A DNA stretch of 64,000 nt, taken from positions 4,588,001 to 4,652,000 of the forward strand of contig NZ_CP139148.1 of the NCBI RefSeq assembly GCF_034058155.1, written 5' to 3'. How positions within the stretch are numbered: the first letter of the stretch is position 1; each line of letters opens with the position of its first letter. This document shows, piece by piece, positions 36,121 through 45,071 of this stretch. The position numbers and the translations under genes are program-made. The stretch is from Flavobacterium sp. KACC 22761. Lineage in GTDB: Bacteria > Bacteroidota > Bacteroidia > Flavobacteriales > Flavobacteriaceae. A model generated the notes under the pieces. That model searched no databases and had not been told where the DNA came from. It worked only from the letters and a program-made list of their open reading frames with translations.

Positions 36121-36220
36121 GTCATTTCGACGAAGGAGAAATCTCCACGAGTAGTTCTACACAGATTGGCGCTTTAGATTGTGGAGTTTCTTGCGGAGAT
36201 TCCTCGTTCCTCGGAATGAC
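36121..36220. repeat. Imperfect inverted repeat, gtcatttcgac family
   Basis: Left arm GTCATTTCGACGAAGGAGAA and onward (36121-36146), right arm ending CTCGGAATGAC (36195-36220), with several mismatches and a ~48-nt middle. It shares the arm sequence and overall size of the 31421-31522 element. It lies in the 252-bp spacer between GH28 and GH115. A GCGAAGTCGCTAAGGC phrase just before it (36082-36098) belongs to the other repeat family. Confidence 0.7.
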
Positions 36221-36318
36221 AAGATTCTGTTCTGATTGCGTATGATGGATTAAAATCCATCTCTACAATATGCCCCGAGCCTCCGGCTCTCAAAAAACTT
36301 AGAATCTTAGAACCTTTT

Positions 36319-37644
36319 TTACTCAACCACCTTCTTATTCACAATAACATTTTTAAAAGTCACATTCTTAATCAAACTTTTATCAATATCAGCCTTAACA
36401 GATTCAACATTTAAGTTTTCGAAAGTGAAATTTGACAAGCGTACATTTGGGTCGTTTTCTACTTTATAAAACATTTCGCATTTAAGATCAATATTTTTTA
36501 AAGTAACGTTATCTCCGTACGATAATGGAACATCTGGACGACCTTTCAAATCAAAAAACTGTTTCCAAGCTAAAATCGCCAGACCATTTTTAGTTTGTCC
36601 CTTAATATCTTCCAATCTGATGTATTCGTAAAGTTGTGGTGTATCAGGTCTCATTTTAAGATGCAGCAATATTGATGGACCATCCACTTCGCAATTGCGC
36701 ATGATGATGTTTCGGTTATGAATCGCCTCACTTCCGTTGGTCAATGCAGAATGACAATATCCGAATTTACAGTCTTCAATAATTATATTGGTGTTTGGCC
36801 CATTGTTTTTATCTTGATCTGCGTAAGGTCCTTTTCCTCCTTTTAGTGCAATGGCATCATCATTTACAGACATAGTAGATCCTTTTATGAGTACATTGTT
36901 GCAAATATCAAGATCAATTGCATCTGTGCTTGGAGCATCGCCTTTTTGATGCGGAGAATAGATATAGGCATCCAGTATTTTTATGTTATTGCATTTGTAA
37001 AAATGATTCGTCCAGAAACCTGAATTAATGAATTTTATATCTTGAAGTTGTACGTTGTTCGAATTCCATACAAAAACTAATCTTGGTCTCGAAACTTCAA
37101 GATTGGTACATTTCGGATTTTCTTTTCGGCGCGCCCAGAAAGCATCCCAATATTTTCTTCCGTTTCCGTTGATGGTTCCTTTTCCTGAAATCGAAAAATT
37201 ATCAACGCCATAAGCATTTACCAAAGCTGGGAAATAATCTAGATTTTGACCTTCCATTCTTGATGGCAAAATTGGATAATTGGCAATATCATCAGAACCT
37301 TTTAAAACGCCACCTTCGCTGATATACAAAGCTGTTTTTGGTTTAAAAAACAAAGCTCCACTCAAGTAAACTCCTTTCGGAATTACAATTACTCCACCTC
37401 CATTTGCAGCCGCTTTATCAATCACTTTTTGAATCGCAACTGTCTGCAGTTTTGTACTGTCTTTGCTTACGCCAAAATCAGTGATTGTGTATTTTTTTCC
37501 TAAATCTTTTAATTCAAGTTTCGTGTAAGTCTTAAACCAAACTGGAATTTCGGTTCCGTCAGGAAATTTGTCATTGCTGTATTTTTGTGAAAATGTGCTT
37601 TGCGATATTCCCAAAACACATAAAACTAAGAGTAATTTTTTCAT
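36319..37644 (-). CDS. Secreted GH28 polygalacturonase-family enzyme (second copy)
   Basis: 441 aa with a signal peptide (to STFSQ). Beta-helix GH28: YTITDFGVSKDSTKLQTVAI, GGGVIVIPKGVYLSGALF, then catalytic motifs PSTDAIDLD (about 243), VNDDAIALKGG (about 261), YCHSALTNGSE (about 297) and HLKMRPDTPQ. The Asp residues of TDAID and NDD are kept. It differs from the GH28 at 8813 in every motif, so the two are not recent duplicates and may have different specificities (for example rhamnogalacturonan hydrolase versus GalA-releasing exo-enzyme). 29 bp separate it from the PL22-like gene upstream. Confidence 0.92.
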   Translation of the reverse strand: MKKLLLVLCVLGISQSTFSQKYSNDKFPDGTEIPVWFKTYTKLELKDLGKKYTITDFGVSKDSTKLQTVAIQKVIDKAAANGGGVIVIPKGVYLSGALFFKPKTALYISEGGVLKGSDDIANYPILPSRMEGQNLDYFPALVNAYGVDNFSISGKGTINGNGRKYWDAFWARRKENPKCTNLEVSRPRLVFVWNSNNVQLQDIKFINSGFWTNHFYKCNNIKILDAYIYSPHQKGDAPSTDAIDLDICNNVLIKGSTMSVNDDAIALKGGKGPYADQDKNNGPNTNIIIEDCKFGYCHSALTNGSEAIHNRNIIMRNCEVDGPSILLHLKMRPDTPQLYEYIRLEDIKGQTKNGLAILAWKQFFDLKGRPDVPLSYGDNVTLKNIDLKCEMFYKVENDPNVRLSNFTFENLNVESVKADIDKSLIKNVTFKNVIVNKKVVE

Positions 37645-37673
37645 TATGACTTATTTTTTCTTTTTTGATTCTA

Positions 37674-39008
37674 CTATTTACGTTTCAGCCATTCCTCAGG
37701 AACATTCACAATACAAATATTCAGCGTTCTATTATCCTCAGAAAGCATAGCCGACTGAATTTCAATCTTTGTTCCGTCTCTGTTGAAAGTTGGATGAACG
37801 TGATCTGCTGCCGTTTCTTTATGTCCGGTTGTCAGCATCATCATTTCATTGGTCTTTCTGTCTATTAAATATAAACTTCTTGAAAAGTCATCACCAACAG
37901 CCCATCTTCCGTCAGAAGAACCGTGAACATGCCACAAACCGCTTCCGCTTTTGGTTTGTCCGGCAATAATCATTTCCCGTGTTCTTAAATTTACAATTGC
38001 CAAACCAGTAGGTTTTTCTCTTGTTCCAGAATTTCCCCAATTGCTTTCCTGACCCGGATTTTGTGGATTTCGAACTTCTGTACTAGAAGTCACTTCAACT
38101 GGAGCATCTTTTTGAATATCAATTTTTCGATGTCCCATGATCGCCATCGCTACTTCATCTTTTGAAATTACAACTTCGTGCGTAACCCATTCATAATCCG
38201 ATTCTGGATACAAAGGTCTCAAACCAGATCCGTCTGACATTACAGTCCAAGTACGTTGTGGTGATTTTCCACCCGTTTCCCAGCAAAAAACCAGCTCACC
38301 CGGATTCCAGATATTCGATTGGATATGTCCCACTTGAAATGGCACGGAAACAACATGCTTAATTTCGCCTGTTTTGATATTCATACTGCTTATTCCGCCA
38401 GGACCCGCTCCCATATTTCTCGGGCCGAAACTTTTTTCAATTTTAATATTCGGATCTAAATGTCTTGCCGCTTCTTCTTTTCCAATTCTGAAATAAACTT
38501 TGTCTTCATCAGCATCTAAAGCCATATCTCCTGAAGCACCCATTTCTGGGTTTGTTGTGCCGCAAACACGTTCGTAAGCCGAGACAGGTTTCATTTTTCC
38601 TTTTTCGCTATCTGCAAAAACCGCTTCAAGATTGACTTCCATGATTTGCATTTTATCAGCTTCGCCTTTTCGCATAAAATACAATTTCATTGATTTTTGC
38701 GCCATGCATAAAGTCCCGGTATAACCGCCTTCAGTAACTTGAACCATTATTCCTGACTTTTCGTTTACTGCCATTGCTTCTCCGTTGGCTCTTTTGGTTC
38801 TAAAAATGAGCCATTCGCCATCTGCAGTCCATTGTGGATGCGTTGGATATGTTTTTGAATCTCCAGCTGATTTGGTTGTTAAAAAGATTAAATCAATTCC
38901 AGTTACAGGATCCTTGATAATCTTTTTTTCTGATGGAAAACGTTTTCCTATTTGGGCAAAAGCGATTGTGCCGAGTAATAAAAAAAGTATGTTGATTGTT
39001 GATTTCAT
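37674..39008 (-). CDS. PL22-like oligogalacturonide lyase
   Basis: 444 aa from ATG 39008 (MKSTINILFLLLGTIAFAQ, signal peptide); an in-frame ATG at 39038 adds ten non-hydrophobic residues. A seven-bladed WD40-like (PD40) propeller: THPQWTADGEWLIFRTKR, GDMALDADEDKVYF, LWHVHGSSDGRWAVGDD and ADHVHPTFNRDGTKIEIQSA. The last two carry His residues like those that bind Mn in PL22. Known PL22 enzymes act on short oligogalacturonides, usually in the cytoplasm; this one is exported, as many Bacteroidetes homologues are. It could act on short GalA- or RG-derived oligosaccharides in the periplasm. Confidence 0.7.
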   Translation of the reverse strand: MKSTINILFLLLGTIAFAQIGKRFPSEKKIIKDPVTGIDLIFLTTKSAGDSKTYPTHPQWTADGEWLIFRTKRANGEAMAVNEKSGIMVQVTEGGYTGTLCMAQKSMKLYFMRKGEADKMQIMEVNLEAVFADSEKGKMKPVSAYERVCGTTNPEMGASGDMALDADEDKVYFRIGKEEAARHLDPNIKIEKSFGPRNMGAGPGGISSMNIKTGEIKHVVSVPFQVGHIQSNIWNPGELVFCWETGGKSPQRTWTVMSDGSGLRPLYPESDYEWVTHEVVISKDEVAMAIMGHRKIDIQKDAPVEVTSSTEVRNPQNPGQESNWGNSGTREKPTGLAIVNLRTREMIIAGQTKSGSGLWHVHGSSDGRWAVGDDFSRSLYLIDRKTNEMMMLTTGHKETAADHVHPTFNRDGTKIEIQSAMLSEDNRTLNICIVNVPEEWLKRK

Positions 39009-39073
39009 ATGCTGTTGGGTGTTTTGCCACGAAGGCACTAAGACACAAGGTTTTTTTGAATTGCTTTGTGGAT

Positions 39074-39235
39074 GAATCTCGCAAAGGCGCTACGTCGCAG
39101 CGTTTTTTTTTGTTTTTAACATAGAATTTGGCTAAAGCCGATAGTTATAACTTATATTTTACCTCCAGTTAAAACTGGAGGCAATTAAAATTAAACTTTA
39201 AAACTTTGCGCCTCCGCGACTTTGCGAGAATTGAC
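39074..39235. repeat. Composite inverted-repeat spacer
   Basis: GAATCTCGCAAAGGCGC (39074-39090) pairs with GCGCCTCCGCGACTTTGCGA (39208-39227). Inside lie a GGCTAAAGCC (39130-39139) and a perfect hairpin CCTCCAGTT-AA-AACTGGAGG (39162-39181). The three modules and their order match the nested element at 18790-19109. Confidence 0.7.
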
Positions 39236-39268
39236 TTTGCTTAATTTATTTTACAAACAAATTAGGAA

Positions 39269-39297
39269 ACTCATAACTCATAATTCATAACTTATTT
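39269..39297. repeat. Heptamer block (TTATGAG type)
   Basis: ACTCATAACTCATAATTCAT and onward runs into the last codons of the GH105 gene (stop at 39292). Same unit as 12643-12667 and 33137-33173. Confidence 0.5.
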
Positions 39298-40641
39298 ATG
39301 CAGATTATCTTTTCCTTCGATTTTCAATTGAATAGAACTATCGTTTATTTGAAATTGACTGTCTTTCAAAAGTAAAATCACCTCAGCTCCGGCCAATAAA
39401 ACTGGTCCATAACCGTGAGCTGCAAAAACATTTACAGGACGATAATAATAAAATGCAGGATCAAATCCCATTCCGGTTCCAACGCAGGTTCCTTCGACTT
39501 GTCCTTTATCATTTACTTTTGTCGCTACGGCATTCCATGCCAATAAAACTGCTGGTGCGTAGGTCATTTTATCAACGTAACCTCGATTGATTGCTCTTGC
39601 GATCGAATACGCATAAATTGCTGTCGCAGAAGTTTCTAAATATGAATCATTTCGATCTAATAATTGGTGCCAAAAACCAGTTCCGTCTTGATATTGAACC
39701 AATCCTGCAATGTGTTTTTGCAACTGAGTTAAAACTTGATTATATCCTGGATGATTTTTTGGTAAAACTTCTAATAATTCAACCATTGTCATAACAGCCC
39801 AACCATTTGCTCTCGCCCAATGAAACTGCGGATGAACTTGCATTGACTCCACCCACCCATGCATGTAAATTCCTTTTTGGCTGTTAAACATTCTTTCAGA
39901 AAACTGATTTACCTGTTTTACTGCATCATCGTAATATTTTGCATTTCCGGTATAACTTCCCATTTGTGCCAAAGCAGGAACACTCATAAACATATCATCC
40001 AGCCAAAGCGTGTTATCCTGCGGTCTGTTTCTTGCCAGAGTTCCATCCTTTAATCGGAATTGTTTGTTGCTTATAAAGTCGATGTAATTATTTACCAACG
40101 GATCAATATTAGCTTTCAATCCATCTTTTTTAGCTTTGATAAATGCCGCACAAAGAGCTCCAGCAAAATCTAGCGCTTCAGGATGAAGCGTTTTGAGCAT
40201 ATCTTTATCTTTGATGTTTTTTTCGTTATAATTCTCGGCGATATCAGCAATTAACTGAATTCTTTTGTTCGAGTAATCTGCAAAATATTTTTCGCCTGTT
40301 GCTTTTGAAGCCAAAAGCATTCCGGCATAAGTCACTCCCCACTCATAACTTGTCAATCTAAAAGCGCCGGGTTCAAAAATAATATCCTGATTTCCTTTTT
40401 TGTAATTCGTTATTTCAGCTTTTGTATTTGCATCAACAATTTTTGAAGCCGAATTTTTATCTAAAAAATTATATACTCTGTCCAATACCTCTTTTATGTT
40501 TTCTTTTTGTGGAATAACATAAGGCGTTGGATAGTCTGGTTGCATTAAATGTAATGGAGCTGTTGCATCTGTTTTTTGAGCGTTTGCAGTACCAAATACT
40601 CCAAAAGCGAATAACGTTATTGTGGTTAATTTGTAGTTCAT
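39292..40641 (-). CDS. GH105 unsaturated rhamnogalacturonyl hydrolase
   Basis: 449 aa with a signal peptide (to ANAQ). (alpha/alpha)6-barrel of the GH88/GH105 type: YEWGVTYAGMLLASKATGE, NTLWLDDMFMSVPALAQMG (catalytic Asp about 215), FHWARANGWAVMTMVELLEVLP and DGTGFWHQLLDRNDSYLETSATAIYAYSI. It hydrates and releases the 4,5-unsaturated galacturonate left at the non-reducing end by lyases such as PL11. The presence of signal peptides in both GH105 proteins here points to periplasmic action. One of two GH105 genes in the window; only moderate likeness to the 374-aa copy at 59481. Confidence 0.92.
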   Translation of the reverse strand: MNYKLTTITLFAFGVFGTANAQKTDATAPLHLMQPDYPTPYVIPQKENIKEVLDRVYNFLDKNSASKIVDANTKAEITNYKKGNQDIIFEPGAFRLTSYEWGVTYAGMLLASKATGEKYFADYSNKRIQLIADIAENYNEKNIKDKDMLKTLHPEALDFAGALCAAFIKAKKDGLKANIDPLVNNYIDFISNKQFRLKDGTLARNRPQDNTLWLDDMFMSVPALAQMGSYTGNAKYYDDAVKQVNQFSERMFNSQKGIYMHGWVESMQVHPQFHWARANGWAVMTMVELLEVLPKNHPGYNQVLTQLQKHIAGLVQYQDGTGFWHQLLDRNDSYLETSATAIYAYSIARAINRGYVDKMTYAPAVLLAWNAVATKVNDKGQVEGTCVGTGMGFDPAFYYYRPVNVFAAHGYGPVLLAGAEVILLLKDSQFQINDSSIQLKIEGKDNLHK

Positions 40642-40672
40642 GGTTAGTATTTTTAGTTAGTAGAAAATTAAA

Positions 40673-41959
40673 TTATTTGCTCACTTCAACCGTTATTTTG
40701 GCTGAAAGTTGTTTTGCTAAAGTGGTAACATAATTGCTAAAATAAGTGGCATCTTTAAAGTTTTTATCGGCGCTTAGCTCCCAGCCTGCAATGGCATAAT
40801 AAGTGATTTTTTTATTGTTTTCGATTGTCAGCTTTGCCAAATACGAATCGGTTAACTGACCTGTTTTTGGTGCTTCGATATAACCTTTGTATATTTTTTT
40901 CGGAACTAAAATTGCAGTTCCCAAAATCCATTCGCGGTTGTAGGTTAAATTATCATGCTGAATAAAACAAACCCAATCACCAGCTTCAACAACTTGAAGT
41001 GGATTTTTACTATTGATATTTGAAATTGCTGCCAAAAATGTTTCACCACCTTTTAATCCGGTCATTGAAACTGTGTTTTCGTAGCCATACATTCCAGGCC
41101 ATATTGAAGTCGTTTCCTGAACTTGATAATTATTTCCAGATGCTTTCCAATTTTGGTATTTATAACTCAAAACCGAATTTACTGGACCTTCGCTTACAAT
41201 TTTGAAAGTTGTTTTTTCCACATTATTTAATGTATCATTTGTTAAAATTCCAAGTCGGTTGATTTTGTCATTAATCAATAAAGCGTAACCACCCAAACCA
41301 GCAGAATTTCCAACCGGAAAAATATCTCTTCCCCAATCGTACATCACATGATAATTGTCTTCAACAGCTCCTTTGTCATTAATTCCGACATTTTCAGGCG
41401 TAATGGCAGGGATTTTTTTCCCGAAAACGTCTTTAGAATTTCTTCCATCCAAATAATGTCTGAAGCCTACTTTGTCATTTTCCCAAGTTGGACCATCAGT
41501 TTGATATTTTTGAAAACCTAATTTTTTATGCACTTGATTCGCCATTAAAATTTCTTCACTTGCAGGCTGAACTGGCAAATCTTTGGCTTCTCTTTTTCCA
41601 AATCTAACACTGGTTTTTATTGGAAATTTTGGATCTTTCAATGACCAGCTTAATGTTGCTGTTTTCTTTTCGTTTGGTGTAAAATCAGTTACCAAGAAAA
41701 GTTCGTCCCATTTTCCATCGCCGTTCAAATCGTTCAACTGTGCTGGAATTGTATCGTTTTTGCTGATCAAAATTGGAAAACTGTTTGCCACATATTTTGC
41801 TCCAATTTGACTTCTTTTGATGCTGATTGCTTTTTGCGGAACAGCAATATCAGCAGTATTTGTTAGTGTAATTTTTGTTCCTGATGACTTTTGCTGTGCG
41901 GCGCAATTCGCTAGAATTACGGTTACAAAAGCAATTGACAAATAATATTTTGTTTTCAT
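40673..41959 (-). CDS. DUF4861-type lipoprotein
   Basis: 428 aa. A lipoprotein signal with LANC lipobox (Cys19) puts it on a membrane surface. The body is beta-rich with features of DUF4861: FPILISKNDTIPAQLNDLNG, GKWDELFLVTDF, GPTWENDKVGFRHYLDGRN and GRDIFPVGNSAGLGGYAL. The family is common in pectin loci; I know of no settled activity. Direct neighbours are GH105 (31 bp downstream) and RhaM (58 bp upstream), so it probably works on the unsaturated sugars or rhamnose-containing fragments produced in the periplasm. Confidence 0.85.
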   Translation of the reverse strand: MKTKYYLSIAFVTVILANCAAQQKSSGTKITLTNTADIAVPQKAISIKRSQIGAKYVANSFPILISKNDTIPAQLNDLNGDGKWDELFLVTDFTPNEKKTATLSWSLKDPKFPIKTSVRFGKREAKDLPVQPASEEILMANQVHKKLGFQKYQTDGPTWENDKVGFRHYLDGRNSKDVFGKKIPAITPENVGINDKGAVEDNYHVMYDWGRDIFPVGNSAGLGGYALLINDKINRLGILTNDTLNNVEKTTFKIVSEGPVNSVLSYKYQNWKASGNNYQVQETTSIWPGMYGYENTVSMTGLKGGETFLAAISNINSKNPLQVVEAGDWVCFIQHDNLTYNREWILGTAILVPKKIYKGYIEAPKTGQLTDSYLAKLTIENNKKITYYAIAGWELSADKNFKDATYFSNYVTTLAKQLSAKITVEVSK

Positions 41960-41967
41960 TTTGTTTT

Positions 41968-42005
41968 GTTTCAGGTTTCAAGTTTCAGGTTTCAGGTTTC
42001 AGGTT
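41968..42005. repeat. Heptamer tandem repeat GTTTCAG x5
   Basis: Five contiguous 7-bp units (GTTTCAG, GTTTCAA, GTTTCAG, GTTTCAG, GTTTCAG) directly upstream of the DUF4861 start codon at 41959. Shorter copies at 23249-23263 and 31400-31408. The tandem array could vary in copy number between strains. Confidence 0.8.
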
Positions 42006-42017
42006 AAAAATTAATGC

Positions 42018-42347
42018 TTAATCCAAGTGAAAAACTTCTTTTAATGAAATCGCAACCGGCGAATTATCAGGATTTGTTTCCATGATATCTCCCATGTACG
42101 CCCACCATTTTTTTACAATTGGATGATTTGGCAAATAATCAAAATCAAAATCGGGACTAATTTTCTGCACGGCAAAAAGCGTCAAAGTTTCTTCATCTAA
42201 AAAAATACTATAATCCTGTATTCCAGTTTCTGAAAGCAAAGCCGCTAATTCTGGCCAGATTTCGTCGTGTCTTTTTTTGTATTCAACTTCAAAACCATGT
42301 TTTAACTGCATTTTGAAAGCGTTTCGAATTGTGTTTTTATTTGCCAT
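42018..42347 (-). CDS. rhaM: L-rhamnose mutarotase RhaM
   Basis: 109 aa, the usual RhaM size, no signal peptide. Motifs of the dimeric alpha/beta mutarotase: RNAFKMQLKHGFEVEYKKRHDEIWPEL, then NYSI-like (DYSIFLDEE) and HPIVKKWWAYMGDIMETNPDN. It interconverts alpha and beta L-rhamnose in the cytoplasm to feed RhaI. It sits within the degradation operon, 5 bp after the GH43-like gene, instead of with rhaT/rhaI, and so is co-regulated with the depolymerising enzymes. Confidence 0.95.
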   Translation of the reverse strand: MANKNTIRNAFKMQLKHGFEVEYKKRHDEIWPELAALLSETGIQDYSIFLDEETLTLFAVQKISPDFDFDYLPNHPIVKKWWAYMGDIMETNPDNSPVAISLKEVFHLD

Positions 42348-42352
42348 TTTTT

Positions 42353-43372
42353 TTAGTGTTTTAAATTTATTTGAACTTGCTTGTCTCTATTGCAAACAAT
42401 TTCACCATTTATGTATTCAAGTTCTGCAACTTGTATCGAACTTCTTTTTGTTTCGTAACTATCTACTCCTTTATTTTCGGGAGTTCTTCCCGGATGTGTA
42501 AAATAAAAAATATAGGCTTTATCTCCTTCAACTATTACATCTGGATGGCCTCCAATCACTTTATCATCTTCACCAGTTCCGGGAGTTTGAAGAATATTTT
42601 TTTCTTGACGTTTCCAATTTAAAAAATCTTCAGAAGAATAAATGTTCAAACCTCGCCAAGAATCTGTTACCATCCAGTTTTTTCCTTTCCAAGTAAAAAC
42701 TTTTGGTCCTTCGCCTCTGTCTTTTATGATTTTCGTTCCGCTGTCCGTCCAATTGTACAAATCTTTACTATCAGCATAATAAATTGATTTTCCATCATTT
42801 TCATTATTATAAAACATTCTCCAAGTACCGTTTGGCAACTGAAAAACCGAAGCGTCAATACATCTTTCTGAGGCCAATTTCAATTCAGATTCAAAATTCC
42901 AATCCATTAAATTTGTGCTCGTCAAATGAATAATCGAACGCGGATGATACCAATCCTTGAAAATTCCGGGAACGATGGTCAAATACATATGATATTTGTT
43001 TTTGTATTTTATGACATCTGGTGCCCAATAGGTCACATCTTTTAATTTGTAATTGATATTGCAAGTATCTTTATAGGTCCATTTTGTACCATCTTCAGAA
43101 GTTGCAACACCAATTTTTGTTCCATGAACCCAAGTAATTCCTTTTGCTGTCGAATCTTTTGCTCTTCGATTGGTGTAAAACATGAACCATTTTTTCTCCT
43201 TTTGGTTCCAAATAATGGTTGGGTCAGCGGCTCCATCATAAATTGGGTCGCGGAATAATGGTTTTGAAGCAATATGTTTTTTATCTTTTCGAATGTCTTT
43301 TTGTGCCGTCATTGTTAAGCTGAACAATGAAGTTATTAGGATTGGAAAAAGATATTTTGGTTTAATGTTCAT
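42353..43372 (-). CDS. GH43-like five-bladed propeller glycosidase
   Basis: 339 aa with a signal peptide (to MTAQ). Five-bladed propeller of the GH43/GH117/GH130-like type: PIYDGAADPTIIWNQKEKKW, FYTNRRA, YWAPDVIKYKNKYHMYLT, ERCIDASVFQLPNGTWRMFY, EGPKVFTWKGKNWMV and GGHPDVIVEGDKAYIFYFTHPG. The Asp of AADP, the Asp of CIDASVF and the Glu of GEGPKVF are in the places expected for the catalytic triad of clan GH-F. The family cannot be fixed by eye. Context suggests an alpha-arabinofuranosidase/galactosidase-like side-chain enzyme. Confidence 0.75.
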   Translation of the reverse strand: MNIKPKYLFPILITSLFSLTMTAQKDIRKDKKHIASKPLFRDPIYDGAADPTIIWNQKEKKWFMFYTNRRAKDSTAKGITWVHGTKIGVATSEDGTKWTYKDTCNINYKLKDVTYWAPDVIKYKNKYHMYLTIVPGIFKDWYHPRSIIHLTSTNLMDWNFESELKLASERCIDASVFQLPNGTWRMFYNNENDGKSIYYADSKDLYNWTDSGTKIIKDRGEGPKVFTWKGKNWMVTDSWRGLNIYSSEDFLNWKRQEKNILQTPGTGEDDKVIGGHPDVIVEGDKAYIFYFTHPGRTPENKGVDSYETKRSSIQVAELEYINGEIVCNRDKQVQINLKH

Positions 43373-43460
43373 TTTGATTTTATTGTTGTTTTGTTCTAAT
43401 ATGCTGAAAGTATTACTCTCGCAGATTCTGCAGATTTTGCAGATTCTTTATTTTTTATTT

Positions 43461-43486
43461 CTCTCTTTCGTCGAAATGACAAACTA
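43461..43486. repeat. Single arm of the gtcatttcgac family
   Basis: TTTCGTCGAAATGACAAAC (43467-43485) is the right arm of the 31421-31522 repeat type, without a left arm. It is preceded by GCAGATTCTGCAGATTTTGC (43420-43439), a tandem of the gcagatt phrase. Confidence 0.5.
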
Positions 43487-43504
43487 TGCGTGTAAAACTA
43501 TTTC

Positions 43505-45043
43505 TCAATTATTTTTCTTCTCATTATCATTTACCCAATCATCTGTTCTAAAAGGTGATGCGGGCAAATTCTCAGCGTTGAAAAAATTCGGTTCTGGAAC
43601 TGCTTTCCATGCAAAACGAACTGCAATTGGCTCTTTTACTTTTTCAGAAGAAACTACAATTGTTTTGCCTTCAATTTTTGCTATTGCCGGATAAAACACT
43701 TTGTCGTTTCCCGCAATTTCAAATTCTTTCAACTCTTCATTACTCTTTTTGAATCCGTTTTGGACATCATCAAAAAACAATTTGATTCGCTGTTTTTTGA
43801 TTTCCATGTGATTGTAAGTTGGCCCAGAAAATACTAATTTACTTTCTCCATACGTTTTTGCTTTTGCAATTAATGCCAAACGATAACCCACAGTTTGCTT
43901 GTCAATTGGATGAATATTTTCAGCATTTCCAACATCGGTTGTAACGACCATTCCACTGTTTGGGATTACTTTTGAAGACAACAATTGCGCTTCTCGAATA
44001 TCTGGATTTTGTCCTTTATGTGGGGCGATCTGAACAAAATAAAACGGAAAATCGCCTTGATTCCATTCGCTTCTCCAACTTTTTACCATTGCTGGAAAAA
44101 GGCTTCTGTATAAAAAGGCTTTCTCAGCATTGCTTTCGCCTTGGTACCAAATAACGCCTTTCATTGTATAATTTGTTACAGGATGCAACATCGCATTATA
44201 CAGTACATAGGAAGTTTTATTTTCTTCTTTTTTAGGCTTTTTTGGCTGACTTTTAGAAACATCTCCATTATTTGCAAAACGTTCTTTTGCTAAATCTGCG
44301 TAATAATTTTCTAATTTTTCTTGGAACAATTTCTCATTTTTTGCATCTTGTTCTAAAATTGGAAGGAAATCTGTGTTTTGTTCTAAAACAGATTGCGCAG
44401 TCCAAGATTCGGCTTTTGTTCCGCCCCAAGAAGTCGAAATCAATCCAATTGGAACTTTTAAATTTTGGTACAAATCTCTTCCAAAGAAATAAGCAACTGC
44501 CGAAAAAGTCTTAATAGTCGATGGCGAACATTCAGCCCAATTTCCTGTAACATCTTCTAATGGTTTTTGCGAAGCTTTTGTTTGAACCGTAAACAATCTG
44601 ATTGATGGAAAATTTGCATTTTGGATTTCTTCTTCATAATTTTTTACTCCCGTTTTCCAAGTTCCTTCTTCTTTTCCAACAGGAAAATACATATTCGATT
44701 GTCCAGAGCAAATCCAAACTTCGCCAATTAAAATATTTTTAAGAACAATTTTATTTGATGCTTCAATTGAAATATCATATTGTTTCTCGCTTCCTGCTGG
44801 TGTGTTTACAGCTGTTTTCCAAGTTCCATCAGTATTTGCTGTAATTTCTACAGGAATATTTTGCCAACCCAATTGCAGTTTTATTTTCTCATTTGGAGAA
44901 GCCCATCCCCACAAATTCACTTTTGAATTTTGCTGCAAAACCATATTATTTCCAACCAAAGCAGGAAGTTTTACTTGGGCATAGACTGCTAGTTTTAATC
45001 CTAAAACAATGAATAATAACAACAGTTTCTTTAAATAAATCAT
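43505..45043 (-). CDS. Sialate O-acetylesterase family carbohydrate esterase
   Basis: 512 aa with a signal peptide (to VYAQ). SASA/DUF303 SGNH-type esterase: VGNNMVLQQNSKVNLWGWAS opening, Ser block WICSGQSNMYFPVG (about 113), GLISTSWGGTKAESW, GVIWYQGESNA (about 300), and IHPIDKQTVGYRLA (Asp/His block about 378). These enzymes deacetylate sugars; in plant-glycan loci they act on acetylated xylan or pectin rather than sialic acid. First gene of the long minus-strand unit running to GH115. Two CAGGA-type operators lie upstream, the nearer with a -7 box 29 bp before the start codon. Confidence 0.88.
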   Translation of the reverse strand: MIYLKKLLLLFIVLGLKLAVYAQVKLPALVGNNMVLQQNSKVNLWGWASPNEKIKLQLGWQNIPVEITANTDGTWKTAVNTPAGSEKQYDISIEASNKIVLKNILIGEVWICSGQSNMYFPVGKEEGTWKTGVKNYEEEIQNANFPSIRLFTVQTKASQKPLEDVTGNWAECSPSTIKTFSAVAYFFGRDLYQNLKVPIGLISTSWGGTKAESWTAQSVLEQNTDFLPILEQDAKNEKLFQEKLENYYADLAKERFANNGDVSKSQPKKPKKEENKTSYVLYNAMLHPVTNYTMKGVIWYQGESNAEKAFLYRSLFPAMVKSWRSEWNQGDFPFYFVQIAPHKGQNPDIREAQLLSSKVIPNSGMVVTTDVGNAENIHPIDKQTVGYRLALIAKAKTYGESKLVFSGPTYNHMEIKKQRIKLFFDDVQNGFKKSNEELKEFEIAGNDKVFYPAIAKIEGKTIVVSSEKVKEPIAVRFAWKAVPEPNFFNAENLPASPFRTDDWVNDNEKKNN

Positions 45044-45071
45044 TCGAAATCCAATTTTAATACTAAAACTT

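Noticed and set aside
38881..38915. Additional CAGGA-type site (TTACAGGATCC) inside the PL22-like gene
   Set aside because: It lies within coding sequence, has only one half-site and no -7 box at the standard distance.
41968..42005. CRISPR-like array
   Set aside because: The 7-bp units are contiguous with no spacers and no cas genes; it is a simple tandem repeat.
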